A stretch of 64,000 bases of DNA from Synechococcus sp. UW69 (GTDB taxonomy: Bacteria > Cyanobacteriota > Cyanobacteriia > PCC-6307 > Cyanobiaceae): NCBI RefSeq assembly GCF_900474185.1, contig NZ_UCNW01000006.1, forward strand, positions 96,936 to 160,935, in the 5' to 3' direction. This document shows, piece after piece, positions 29,013-38,113 of the stretch. Position numbers and translations under genes: made by a program. Numbering within the stretch: position 1 is the stretch's first letter; each line of letters begins with the position of its first letter. The notes under the pieces were generated by a model, which saw only the letters and a program-made list of their open reading frames with translations, ran no database searches and was not told where the DNA came from.

Positions 29013-29882
29013 TCAATATGGCAATGGCTTAACGCCGAAGGGACGGAAGGGAGCAGCGCCGGTTCTCCTGGGAGGCTGATGTCCGCCGTACTTTTGTTGG
29101 GGCAGCGTTGCTGCGCCCTTAAAGATCGGCTTCATCATGCTGATCGCTGCCGTAGCCAGTTGCGTCGTGGTGCGACTCCGACGTCCTTGTGCGTTGTCAC
29201 TAACGGCAACCTTTGTGCCGGCAAGCTCGCGCATCATGTTGAAGGAGCTGGTCATCATTCCTGCGTAGGAATCGCCTGCTCGCATGTAAGGAACGATCTC
29301 AGATCCAAACACCTCGGCATATTCTGCGCAATCTGTGAGGCTGTCGATCAGAGCATCAAATCCCTCTTCTGCTTGAAGTTTGATGCTGTTTTGAACTTCC
29401 TCTTGAGTGAGGGGTGCCCGTCCTAGCAGGTGTTTGAAGTTCAGTTCAATCCCACGTTGGGGGGCGACACTATGGAAATAATTTTCCTTGTAGAAAGGAG
29501 ATTTTGCCAGGCCGTTAACAAAGTCCCGGACTGTAATTTCTCCGTTCATCAAGCGCACCTCAAGGGAGGTGCAACGCTCGTTTTCAGTGGGAGGCAGGTT
29601 TCCGTATACCTGCCTGTAGGCGGCAATGATCGTGCGCTCGAGTGCTTCACTGCTGCCTGGGTGATACTCGTCGAAAGTCACCGCAAAGGGACATTCGCTA
29701 TGAAGCCGAGGACCAATGCCGAGGCCCATCTGGGAACAGGTGTTGCGCTTGAACTCAGCGATGGCACCAGCAACAGTCCGATGAACTGTGTTTTTTCCAG
29801 CCTTGCTGGGCATGGAGTAAGACGCTGGTTTGGTGCGGCTTGCTGCAGCCATACCTGCTGGACTAGTTTGTGTGCTTAGCAT
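29013..29882 (-). CDS. mpeC: PEII-associated gamma subunit / linker MpeC
   Basis: 289 residues. The cysteine at residue 49 (FKRNTCSQMGLGIGPR) is in the position of the phycourobilin-bearing cysteine of the PEII gamma subunit. A phycobilisome linker domain (Pfam 00427 type) follows at about residues 70-220: ERTIIAAYRQVYGNLPPTENER, ITVRDFVNGLAKSPFYKENYF and GIELNFKHLLGRAPLTQEEV (in parts). The basic C-terminus lacks a CpcD domain, as expected for a distal rod linker. It links PEII hexamers at the rod tips. It is downstream of mpeBA beyond a terminator. Confidence 0.9.
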   Translation of the reverse strand: MLSTQTSPAGMAAASRTKPASYSMPSKAGKNTVHRTVAGAIAEFKRNTCSQMGLGIGPRLHSECPFAVTFDEYHPGSSEALERTIIAAYRQVYGNLPPTENERCTSLEVRLMNGEITVRDFVNGLAKSPFYKENYFHSVAPQRGIELNFKHLLGRAPLTQEEVQNSIKLQAEEGFDALIDSLTDCAEYAEVFGSEIVPYMRAGDSYAGMMTSSFNMMRELAGTKVAVSDNAQGRRSRTTTQLATAAISMMKPIFKGAATLPQQKYGGHQPPRRTGAAPFRPFGVKPLPY

Positions 29883-30233
29883 GGGGGAAAATAGTGAATA
29901 GATTAATAACAGTGACCTTTTCCAACGTGCTTAGAAGCTCACGAATTTGTCGTTACTTGCAAGCGAGCTGGAAACTTAAATTCAGTGATGTTTCATCTAG
30001 GATTAAATGAAGACCTTTCACTTGAGGTCACCTTGAGTAATCATTGCGTTGATGAATGTTCTCACTACTGCCTGATTGGCTATTAGCATCTTGGCTTTTG
30101 TGGCCTTTTGGTGTTACTGACTGAGTATTTCTGACTTGTCAATGTCAGATTTTTGATCTTGAAAATAAAAAGGGGTGGGCTTTTGGCCCACCCCCTCAGT
30201 CAGATCAAAAAATCACTCAGCTTGAACTGATGA
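29883..30233. other. Spacer between mpeA and mpeC
   Basis: About 350 bases with no supported ORF. It contains the mpeBA terminator at 30165-30199 and then an AT-rich stretch that is likely the mpeC promoter and leader. Confidence 0.55.
30165..30199 (-). terminator. Terminator of the mpeBA operon
   Basis: GGGTGGGC / GCCCACCC stem with a 5-base loop, followed on the minus strand by CCCTTTTTATTTTC. It lies about 40 bases after the mpeA stop. Confidence 0.88.
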
Positions 30234-30749
<516 letters not shown>

Positions 30750-30777
30750 TCAGGTGTGCAGAAAATCAATCTCTGGC

Positions 30778-31434
<657 letters not shown>

Positions 31435-31491
31435 TTAGTGAAGTTTTTCCGCCAACCATCCTTTGGCTTATTCATCTCTTTGTGCCCCGCT

Positions 31492-32688
31492 TTATGACAT
31501 CTGTTTAAGGACTTGTTGGCAGCTCCATTTCAGTGGTAGCCAGAAGGCATTGGCCGAAAGCTCCTCCAGCAGAGGCTTCTGGTCCACAAGGCCCAAGCGG
31601 AGGCATCCCCAGGCCGCCGCAATTCGGGATTTTGTGTATTGAGGAATCGTTTCAGCCAAGGCAAGCCTGATGAGTTCGCTTCGCTCTCCCAAACCCTGAA
31701 GGCTTACAACGGCTGTTAGGTAATAGTGCGTTACATAATCGCTCCATAGTTTTTCTTTGATGTCGTCAATCAAGACCAGTCTTTCTGGCATGGCCATGGC
31801 CATCAAGCTTGAGGCGCCTCCGTACTGACGTGCTTCATCGCGATGCTGGAGGTTGTTTTCGATCTCCGTCGGTTCGACGGCGCAAATCCACTCCTGCCTA
31901 AGTTTCAGTTGTTGGGGGTTGTCTTGTAGGAGTTGTGTGATCAACTCGGTATACCTATCGGGAATTTGACATTTCTTGTCTGGGTCGACCAACTGAAATG
32001 CACTCCTAGCGCGCAACGACATCGAGACAGGTGCGGTTACAAGAGCCTCTAGTCTTGATACATCGCCAGCATCACCGAGATCGATAACGGCAGAACGCCT
32101 TCTCCCTGCGATTGGATCGACTAATTGAGGAATGAGTACATCCAGCCCTTTGGATTGCAGGGTGACTTTTGATAAGTATGCTCTTGCTGCACCAGCCACC
32201 AGTGGATTGCAGTCTTCAGCAAGTGGTCTGATGTTGTCGACGACTCCGGAGACTCCCAATCGACAGAAGGACTGAATGACAGCTCTTTTCTGAATATCTT
32301 CTCCTTCGAGTGCACCCAGTAATTGTTCTTGATCTGTTTCAGTTAGTGGGGCTCCTATTTTTGTAATCGCCTCTACCGAATTGATGACTGCTGCTTCGTC
32401 ACTACAGGTCAATGCGCGAAAAAGAGAGGGCAGAGCTTTTGTGCTTTTTCTTCTGCCAAGGGCGTCGATTGCCTTGCGTCGGGTGATGCGATTATAGAGA
32501 TGTTCCGGATCTAACTCTGAAGCTTTAATCAGCACTTCGAGGGATTCTTCAGTGTTGCTCGCGCCGAGTCTTGTCGCGGCCATGTATTTATCAACCGGCC
32601 TCTCAAGTGTGTCTGGATCAGCCAAGATGACAGCCATAGCTTGCTCCTCTGTCAAGCCTTCAACCAAGTTGTCGAATCTTTCGGCCAT
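31492..32688 (-). CDS. mpeY: PEB lyase MpeY for PEII alpha
   Basis: 398 residues, E/F-type lyase with HEAT repeats: [18 protein letters not shown] at the start, [48 protein letters not shown] and [21 protein letters not shown] (in parts). The block [15 protein letters not shown] and the tail [19 protein letters not shown] match MpeZ. In RS9916 MpeY attaches phycoerythrobilin to Cys83 of MpeA in green light. The gene is upstream of mpeB on the same strand with 180 bases between, the usual arrangement. Confidence 0.88.
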   Translation of the reverse strand: MAERFDNLVEGLTEEQAMAVILADPDTLERPVDKYMAATRLGASNTEESLEVLIKASELDPEHLYNRITRRKAIDALGRRKSTKALPSLFRALTCSDEAAVINSVEAITKIGAPLTETDQEQLLGALEGEDIQKRAVIQSFCRLGVSGVVDNIRPLAEDCNPLVAGAARAYLSKVTLQSKGLDVLIPQLVDPIAGRRRSAVIDLGDAGDVSRLEALVTAPVSMSLRARSAFQLVDPDKKCQIPDRYTELITQLLQDNPQQLKLRQEWICAVEPTEIENNLQHRDEARQYGGASSLMAMAMPERLVLIDDIKEKLWSDYVTHYYLTAVVSLQGLGERSELIRLALAETIPQYTKSRIAAAWGCLRLGLVDQKPLLEELSANAFWLPLKWSCQQVLKQMS

Positions 32689-32930
32689 GTCTTAGGGGTC
32701 GTTAAAGAAAAACCTGGATTTCGTTGCCAGCTGCTAGTGGAGCTCCAAATTGAGCTTGATCATGTCTGAGCCTGCAGCGGCTTAGGAGTTCCATTGTCCT
32801 TTTGACCATAGCATCGATATATCCGGCTTAGAGGTAATTGATTCATGATTAATGTATATCGCCGTTCTTCTGGTTTCAGCTTTAACGCATCCTTCCCTTC
32901 TGTTATTGTAGTGAAGAGAAGTTTGACACT

Positions 32931-33251
32931 ATGCCTGTTTCGCCTGAGCTTGAGCAAGCACTTCCAAGGTTCGTGCAAGCTGTTCAGAGTTCTATAGAGG
33001 TTCAAAATCAACTTAACTTGGTTGTTGAGTTGGCTCAATTGACAGACATTGTTAAACAGGTTGAACCAACACTCACTGGGGCAGCACTGATTCCTTACGA
33101 GCAGGCAACGAGTCCCCCTAAAATTACTATTGATTCTGGTGTGTTGGAGAAAAATATTCCTTGGCGTTTGTTGCGATGCCCTGGAGGTCCTTTGGTTCTG
33201 CAGATGATTTGTGAAAAGGTCAATTTTGCGCTTTGGATTGAAAGCTGTTAA
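32931..33251 (+). CDS. Small conserved protein, possibly Nif11-related
   Basis: 106 residues. The N-terminal part (LEQALPRFVQAVQSSIEVQNQLNLVVELAQLTDIVKQ in parts) has the helix spacing of Nif11-like domains but is not a sure match. The C-terminal part (NIPWRLLRCPGGPLVLQMICEKV) has two cysteines and a PWR motif; the next ORF also ends with APWRAML. It is divergent from mpeY and first of a run of three small rightward ORFs. Function unknown; in marine Synechococcus such genes are listed as unk genes of the phycobilisome region. Confidence 0.55.
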   Translation: MPVSPELEQALPRFVQAVQSSIEVQNQLNLVVELAQLTDIVKQVEPTLTGAALIPYEQATSPPKITIDSGVLEKNIPWRLLRCPGGPLVLQMICEKVNFALWIESC

Positions 33252-33253
33252 CG

Positions 33254-33535
33254 ATGTCGAATTCTGTTATTGAGCAGTTTATTAACCTGGTTGTGTACGA
33301 CCATGCCATGGCCACTGGATTGAAGGCCTGCGAGACTGATCAAGATATTGTTGACTATGCAGCCTCCCGTGATTATGTGTTTTCAATTTCAGCTTGGCTT
33401 CAGTATGTCGAATCAGATGCAGTTGTCTTGTCTGAATCTGAAGTCTTAGCCATTCAAACCATTACGAACGATCATTGGTCATGGGCTTTCCGTAGGGTTG
33501 CTCCTTGGAGAGCCATGTTGATGGATGGTGCCTAG
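33254..33535 (+). CDS. Nif11-like small protein
   Basis: 93 residues, starting one base after a near-contiguous stop of the previous ORF, so they are co-transcribed and probably coupled. SVIEQFINLVVYDHAMATGLKACETDQDIVDYAASRDYVFSISAW (in parts) follows the Nif11 pattern: a first helix, a gap, then an A-x-x-x-x-Y/F-x-F/I-S motif. The C-terminus (NDHWSWAFRRVAPWRAML) is aromatic-rich. No peptide-maturation gene is nearby. The role is unknown. Confidence 0.55.
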   Translation: MSNSVIEQFINLVVYDHAMATGLKACETDQDIVDYAASRDYVFSISAWLQYVESDAVVLSESEVLAIQTITNDHWSWAFRRVAPWRAMLMDGA

Positions 33536-33596
33536 TTGTACTGTCTGTTTGCAGTCGTTCCGTCTAGACTCATTCCTATGATTTCAGAGGCTCTAG

Positions 33597-33830
33597 ATGA
33601 CCAATTCTGCCCTTAGCGCAAATCAAGACAGTACTTTAGAAGCTTTTATTTCTTTAGTTCGCCAAAATCCTGACCTAAAAGCTCAAATTAAAGCCGCTCT
33701 TAATCAAGATCAAGTTATAGATATCGCTGCCGCTAATGGTTTTGAAATCGATTCTTCTGCAATTTTGAGAAAGTGGAGCAAACATACTGACTTTACTCAG
33801 GATACGTGGATGGGATGGTTCGAAGAGTAA
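33597..33830 (+). CDS. Nif11-domain small protein
   Basis: 77 residues. STLEAFISLVRQNPDLKAQIKAALNQDQVIDIAAANGFEIDSSAIL (in parts) is the clearest Nif11-domain match in the window. The end (FTQDTWMGWFEE) is short and acidic, without a GG-type cleavage motif or a long core peptide. It follows two related ORFs and is convergent with cpeR. It may be a small regulator or adaptor rather than a secreted-peptide precursor. Confidence 0.6.
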   Translation: MTNSALSANQDSTLEAFISLVRQNPDLKAQIKAALNQDQVIDIAAANGFEIDSSAILRKWSKHTDFTQDTWMGWFEE

Positions 33831-33838
33831 GAATTCCC

Positions 33839-34144
33839 TCAAGAATTAATTTCTGAATATCTTGTTGATTTGCTACCTTTTTTGGCCCAATATGTGACAA
33901 GTTCTTCTCCTCCTGGCCTAGGTACACTTGCGGTAGCTTGTAGTATTTTGAATGATCGCCTTGGTCCCATTGGCCAATTCCCGATAGCTTTAACTCTTCT
34001 AATTCTTCCGCCAATTGCTTGTATGCAACTATCAAATTTTTCTAGCTGTGTTTGATCAACAGTTTCGAAGATAAAGTCCGTTCCAACGCATATTAGATGC
34101 TGAGAACGTATCCATGCTTTCATTTGTTTTTGTGTATCCTGCAT
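33839..34144 (-). CDS. cpeR: Phycoerythrin operon regulator CpeR
   Basis: 101 residues: KQMKAWIRSQHLICVGTDFIFETVDQTQLEKFDSC (in parts), then GNWPMGPRRSFKILQATASVPRPGG. This resembles the small CpeR activator of PE genes, which lacks a classical DNA-binding fold. It follows cpeT with a 1-base gap, and the order cpeC...cpeE-cpeS-cpeT-cpeR parallels the cpeCDESTR operon of freshwater strains. A PP2C-like enzymatic role has been discussed for CpeR, but no such motif is seen here. Confidence 0.78.
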   Translation of the reverse strand: MQDTQKQMKAWIRSQHLICVGTDFIFETVDQTQLEKFDSCIQAIGGRIRRVKAIGNWPMGPRRSFKILQATASVPRPGGEELVTYWAKKGSKSTRYSEINS

Positions 34145-34145
34145 C

Positions 34146-34760
34146 TCAGGCTTTGCTATTTAGCCACTCATCAGTGATTTCTTCGGAGAAACTTTTAATT
34201 CTCTTGAATTTTAGAAGGCCATGCTCGGATCCCCAGATCTGTTCATCTGTCTTGGGGTCAAATCCTCGATCACGGCTGATCCAATTTTCTTGATCTACTT
34301 CAACTTCGCTAACAAGATAAGTTAGTTTTCCGTCTCGTGGAACTAGGCAGTTTTTTCCCGGTTCAACTTTTCCGATGTAATGACCTGCTTTTTCTTGTTG
34401 GAAATGCATTGCACATCCACACCGTTTTTTTAAGGTTGCAGTGTTGATGTCTTTCATGAGTTCGGCATCACGACCTGCTCCAGCCAATCTTCTCGGGTTA
34501 GCGAATCCGTAGTTCTCTACTATGAATGATTCTTTGCTTGCAGTTAAACGATGAATTCCCTGTCTATAGGGATCCCAAGGTGCATAGTCGTAACATTGTT
34601 CAGAATAAAAGCCAGGCCCTTGGAAGACGTGCCACGGTAAGGGTCGAAAAAAGATATTGATTCGAGCAAAATCCTTTGGATTCTGTTGTGACTGCTCGAT
34701 GTTGTCGTAAACACCAGCGAGAGTCTTCGCGAATTCGGCAATGGCTAAATTCATCTTCAT
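34146..34760 (-). CDS. cpeT: T-type phycobilin lyase CpeT
   Basis: 204 residues, CpcT/CpeT family: AKTLAGVYDNIEQSQQNPKDFARINIFFRPLPW (in parts), then FYSEQCYDYAPWDPYRQGIHRL, KKRCGCAMHFQQEKAGHYIG and EPGKNCLVPRDGKLTYLVSEVEVD (in parts). CpeT-type proteins attach bilin at the C-terminal cysteine of beta-PE or act as chaperones. It sits between cpeS and cpeR on the minus strand, 9 bases after cpeS. It is clearly separate in sequence from rpcT. Confidence 0.87.
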   Translation of the reverse strand: MKMNLAIAEFAKTLAGVYDNIEQSQQNPKDFARINIFFRPLPWHVFQGPGFYSEQCYDYAPWDPYRQGIHRLTASKESFIVENYGFANPRRLAGAGRDAELMKDINTATLKKRCGCAMHFQQEKAGHYIGKVEPGKNCLVPRDGKLTYLVSEVEVDQENWISRDRGFDPKTDEQIWGSEHGLLKFKRIKSFSEEITDEWLNSKA

Positions 34761-34769
34761 CTTGTGTCT

Positions 34770-35345
34770 CTACGCATTAATGCGTCTGACTTCGGATGCA
34801 AACGAAGTTTGTAGTATCCCTGATCCGGCAGATGTTCTCAAGACGGAGGATCTACAGCGAACATTTTCTGAAACAAACCAGATTCTTTCTTCCGCAATTG
34901 ATTGCTCATATTGAGTTGTAAGGGTAAATGTACCATCATCCAAAAAGTGATATTCAGATATTGCGGCCTCAGATTCTGCGTATCCAACACTTCTGATTAA
35001 TTTTCCTGAGCAATTGTCTTTTGTTAGAGGAACAATAATGCAAGATCCTGATGACACTTCTGACGGGTCTTCGGGTTCCCAGTCGCTTTCTGCGCACCAC
35101 TCCATCCTGAATGGTGATGTAACCAAGTGGTCATCTTGGTTCGCGATAATTGATGATTCAAGTAGCTGTTTTACCGCGGTGTTTTCTTTATCGATCTGTT
35201 CTATTGTGACTTCGCTAAGAACTTCTTCAAACTGTTGAAAAGCTAGAGAGTGCCCTGATCGCATTGAGCGCCACTTGCCTGAACTTTGAGCAACAAATTG
35301 CTCAATCGTCATGCGAGGTTGTGTTGCTTTCTGGGTTGAGCTCAT
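34770..35345 (-). CDS. cpeS: S-type phycobilin lyase CpeS
   Basis: 191 residues, CpcS/CpeS clan: MTIEQFVAQSSGKWRSMRSGHSLAFQQ is the family start, and GKLIRSVGYAESEAAISEYHFLDDGTFTLTTQYEQ (in parts) and ERIWFVSENVRCRSSVL follow. CpeS attaches phycoerythrobilin to the central cysteine of beta-PE. A shorter start at 35312 fits the family N-terminus better and reduces overlap with the upstream small ORF from 44 to 11 bases. It is followed by cpeT. Confidence 0.87.
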   Translation of the reverse strand: MSSTQKATQPRMTIEQFVAQSSGKWRSMRSGHSLAFQQFEEVLSEVTIEQIDKENTAVKQLLESSIIANQDDHLVTSPFRMEWCAESDWEPEDPSEVSSGSCIIVPLTKDNCSGKLIRSVGYAESEAAISEYHFLDDGTFTLTTQYEQSIAEERIWFVSENVRCRSSVLRTSAGSGILQTSFASEVRRINA

Positions 35346-35487
35346 CCAGTGAAGGACGGTTTATCTGCATCATGTTAACCATTGAATCGACCATCATGGA
35401 CATGGCCATGGGAGTCGAGGCTACAGATTGCAGGAATGTTGTGTTCCTGCTTGGGTGTTCACTTGATGGTGGGCGCAGAATAGGCAT
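35302..35487 (-). CDS. Small methionine-rich ORF between cpeE and cpeS
   Basis: 61 residues: MPILRPPSSEHPSRNTTFLQSV, then a methionine-rich stretch TPMAMSMMVDSMVNMMQ and a polar tail. An AAGGAG lies about 15 bases upstream of the ATG, a little far for a ribosome site. The ORF overlaps the start of cpeS. It fits the order of the minus-strand unit and fills an otherwise 250-base gap, so it is likely real. I do not recognise the family; a role in assembly of PE is only a guess. Confidence 0.5.
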   Translation of the reverse strand: MPILRPPSSEHPSRNTTFLQSVASTPMAMSMMVDSMVNMMQINRPSLDELNPESNTTSHDD

Positions 35488-35593
35488 GTTTAGAAAGGTT
35501 GTTGCTCCTTAGTTGGCGGCCGGACGGCTGCTTTGACTGATCTTTGATTATCTTGCCATCATCACTGATGAGCCAGCGATAATTCTACGAAAA

Positions 35594-36337
35594 TCAAAAG
35601 GAGTTAACCTTCGCAATAGAAAGGATCTTGCCTCCCTGAGACAAGATTGTTTTGATGGTTGCCGACATGGACGTTTGGTTCACCACTGATTTCTGGACCG
35701 CTCTGCGATTGGCACCAACTTGACGGGGGGATGTCCAGTTGATGGTCAATGTGCCGGCATTGCCAACACCTCTACGATCTTGTGCCTCTGGTGAACTGTC
35801 AGTGCAGAGACTATTCAAGAGTTTTGAATCTGTTTCCGCGTTGTCGTATCCGGCATAACCGGCATCCAAAGCTCTTGCCCGTGTGAAGAAGAGCGTGCTT
35901 CCGCCAACGACGCTCTGTGTGGCCCGGTTGTAAGGGACTTGGTCGATGCCAAAGGCCGCAAGATATTCATCGCTGTAGGTGTAACTAGCGATCTCTGCTT
36001 CATATCCTTCTTCTTGCAGGAGGCGGACATGACTCATCAATTCTGCTTGGTCACGGGGTGGACGGCCAAGGAGATGCTTGAAGTTCAGTTCAACAAAGCG
36101 GTATGGGCTGTTGGTTTCTAAAAACAGCTTTTTGTATGTTTCTGACTGCGCGAGAGCCGTTACCAATCCCTGGACTGTCAGATCTCCATTCATGAACAAT
36201 GCCTCGATCGAGGCGTTCACGTCGAGCTCCATCAGGTGTCGATTCCCAAAAACCTGGCGGTACGCTTGTCGAATCACATCCGAAGCATGTGTTGTGTCGA
36301 CGTTGGCAGCCGAGGAAAGAGTTGTTGGCTCAGTCAT
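35594..36337 (-). CDS. cpeE: PEI-associated rod linker CpeE
   Basis: 247 residues. A linker domain is at about residues 20-165: DVIRQAYRQVFGNRHLMELD, LTVQGLVTALAQSETYKKLF and RFVELNFKHLLGRPPRDQAELM, SYTYSDEYLAAFGIDQVPYNR (in parts). The C-terminal CpcD-type domain ends SATIKTILSQGGKILSIAKV. It would join PEI hexamers in the rod. It follows the MpeD-like gene by about 75 bases, with a hairpin in the gap. Confidence 0.85.
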   Translation of the reverse strand: MTEPTTLSSAANVDTTHASDVIRQAYRQVFGNRHLMELDVNASIEALFMNGDLTVQGLVTALAQSETYKKLFLETNSPYRFVELNFKHLLGRPPRDQAELMSHVRLLQEEGYEAEIASYTYSDEYLAAFGIDQVPYNRATQSVVGGSTLFFTRARALDAGYAGYDNAETDSKLLNSLCTDSSPEAQDRRGVGNAGTLTINWTSPRQVGANRRAVQKSVVNQTSMSATIKTILSQGGKILSIAKVNSF

Positions 36338-36363
36338 GATGATGTGATTAGAAGGTGATTTGA

Positions 36364-36389
36364 GGGAGCTGCTTCATGAAGTAGCTCCC
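36364..36389 (-). repeat. Intercistronic hairpin between mpeD and cpeE
   Basis: GGGAGCT and AGCTCCC enclose an inner CTTC/GAAG palindrome, giving a nearly continuous hairpin of 7 plus 4 pairs with one mismatch pair. No T tract follows, so it is more like a processing or stability element than a terminator. Confidence 0.55.
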
Positions 36390-36411
36390 AGTAGCGGCAA
36401 TTGATTTGCCT

Positions 36412-38058
36412 TTACATCACCTCAGTGATGGACGTGATCTTGCCTCCGCGGGCGTGGATGTACTTCATCTGGCTGCTCATGTCTTTGCCGGACACGACGT
36501 AGGTGTTGCCAGCCGTGCGTTGACGAGAACGCGCGGTCTGAGCCGAAACCACAATCCGGAAACGCTTCTTGGTGGGATCGGGCGCACCGGACTGTGTACC
36601 GGTGCGGTTCGCCCGGCTGGTGGTGTTGCTCCATCCACTGGGAACCATCCCCGTGGCGACAGAACCCACCAAGGCAGAGCTGCTCACAACGGTGTCACTT
36701 GCAGCGAAGCCTTCTGCAAGGCTCAGATGACGGTTGAAAGCAACCTGAGAGCGGCCGCTTTCTGTAAGGATCCGGGCGAAGGGAACAGTGTCTTCACCAA
36801 AGGTGCTTTGGTATTCCTCACTGTCGACGTAGCTAGCGATTTCAGCTTCGTAGCCGCCTTCGGCAAGGATCTTGGTGTGTTCGCTGATTTCAGCCTGGGA
36901 TTGAGGAGCTCTTCCCAAGAAATGTTTGAAGTTCAGTTCGATGAACCGATACGGGGCGCTGGTTTCGAAAAAACGACGCTTGTATTCGGCCGAAAGACCA
37001 ACAGCGCGGACGAATTCACGCGTACTGAGGATGCCCTCGATGAATTTGCTCTCCGCGGAAATCACGCGTTCGAACTCCATCAGATGGGGATTGCCCATCA
37101 CTTGCTTGTAGGTGGAGCGAATCAATGAAGCAAGTTGATCCGGGCCGTCACCAGGGCAACGTTGATAGGTTTCTTGCTCCCGCTGGCCAAGACCGAAGGT
37201 GACGTATGCATCGCCCCGCATTGGTCCGGAGTCTTTGCCTGAGGTAATGCCAGGTGACTTGCTGCTGAATTGGGTGGAGGTGTAGCTTCCGGACGATGGA
37301 CGCAGGCCGACAGGCTGACTTGGGAGACTGATCCGTGGCGCAACGCCGTTGGCGAGGCTGCGGGTCAGCGCAGGACTTCCACCGCGGGCACTATCACTTC
37401 CAGCAAAGCTCTTTTGAAGAGCAGCCAGCAGTGGGAAGGCTGCTGTTGACAGGTCAGCGGGTGAACTCCATGAGCGGGCATAGGGCACAACGTCGCTACC
37501 GAAGACTTCGAGGTACTCCGCGGAGTCAACGATGCTGTCGACAAAGCCGTCGTGACCGTGTTCTGCCTGTAGGGCGATTTTCGCTGAGATCTCGGCCTGT
37601 GTTTCAGGTGCGCGACCCAACAGGTGCTTGAACGTCAGCTCGACACCCCGCTGTGGGGCAACGCTTCTGAAGAAACGGTCCTTGTAGAAGCTGGACTTGG
37701 CCAGACCACGAACGAATTCACGCACGGTCAAACGACCGTCCCGAAGCTGAGCTTCCAATTCCGAGCAACGCTCGAAATCCATCACATGGGCGTTGCCAAA
37801 AACCTGTCGATATGAAGCACTGATCACCGTTGCCAGTGACGCCACATCTTCTGGGCTGTAGCACTCGCTCGTGACGCGATGGGGGCAGTCCTCGTGAGTG
37901 CGTGGACCAACCCCAATCGCCATCTGATCACACGACTGCTTCAGGAACTCACCAATGGTGAGGGCAGCGGTTTGGGCTACTCCCTTGCGCTGGAAGCGAA
38001 CGGGATCACTCCACTTGGTGGTTGTGCCGAAGCCAAGAGAAGATTGTGTGCTGGCCAT
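36412..38058 (-). CDS. mpeD: Chromophorylated double linker, MpeD-like
   Basis: 548 residues with two linker domains. The N-terminal 250 residues resemble MpeC, with a cysteine at residue 43 (FLKQSCDQMAIGVGPR) in the gamma-subunit context, followed by VISASYRQVFGNAHVMDFER and VELTFKHLLGRAPETQAEI (in parts). The second domain (LIRSTYKQVMGNPHLMEFERV, FIELNFKHFLGRAPQSQAEI in parts) resembles CpeC/CpeE and ends with a CpcD domain (YVVSGKDMSSQMKYIHARGGKITSI in parts). It could bridge PEI to PEII and carry a bilin. Position between cpeC and cpeE supports mpeD; mpeE is the alternative name. Confidence 0.75.
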   Translation of the reverse strand: MASTQSSLGFGTTTKWSDPVRFQRKGVAQTAALTIGEFLKQSCDQMAIGVGPRTHEDCPHRVTSECYSPEDVASLATVISASYRQVFGNAHVMDFERCSELEAQLRDGRLTVREFVRGLAKSSFYKDRFFRSVAPQRGVELTFKHLLGRAPETQAEISAKIALQAEHGHDGFVDSIVDSAEYLEVFGSDVVPYARSWSSPADLSTAAFPLLAALQKSFAGSDSARGGSPALTRSLANGVAPRISLPSQPVGLRPSSGSYTSTQFSSKSPGITSGKDSGPMRGDAYVTFGLGQREQETYQRCPGDGPDQLASLIRSTYKQVMGNPHLMEFERVISAESKFIEGILSTREFVRAVGLSAEYKRRFFETSAPYRFIELNFKHFLGRAPQSQAEISEHTKILAEGGYEAEIASYVDSEEYQSTFGEDTVPFARILTESGRSQVAFNRHLSLAEGFAASDTVVSSSALVGSVATGMVPSGWSNTTSRANRTGTQSGAPDPTKKRFRIVVSAQTARSRQRTAGNTYVVSGKDMSSQMKYIHARGGKITSITEVM

Positions 38059-38113
38059 TGTTTTGTGAGGGGAGATGGGGTCGTGTGCGTCGAGATGAGT
38101 GCGGATGAAGCGT

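Noticed and set aside
29430..29879. Plus-strand ORF of 149 residues opposite mpeC
   Set aside because: It is the antisense shadow of the linker gene; no start signal or domain.
36406..37128. Plus-strand ORF of 240 residues opposite the MpeD-like gene
   Set aside because: Antisense shadow of a high-GC coding region; no recognised domain.
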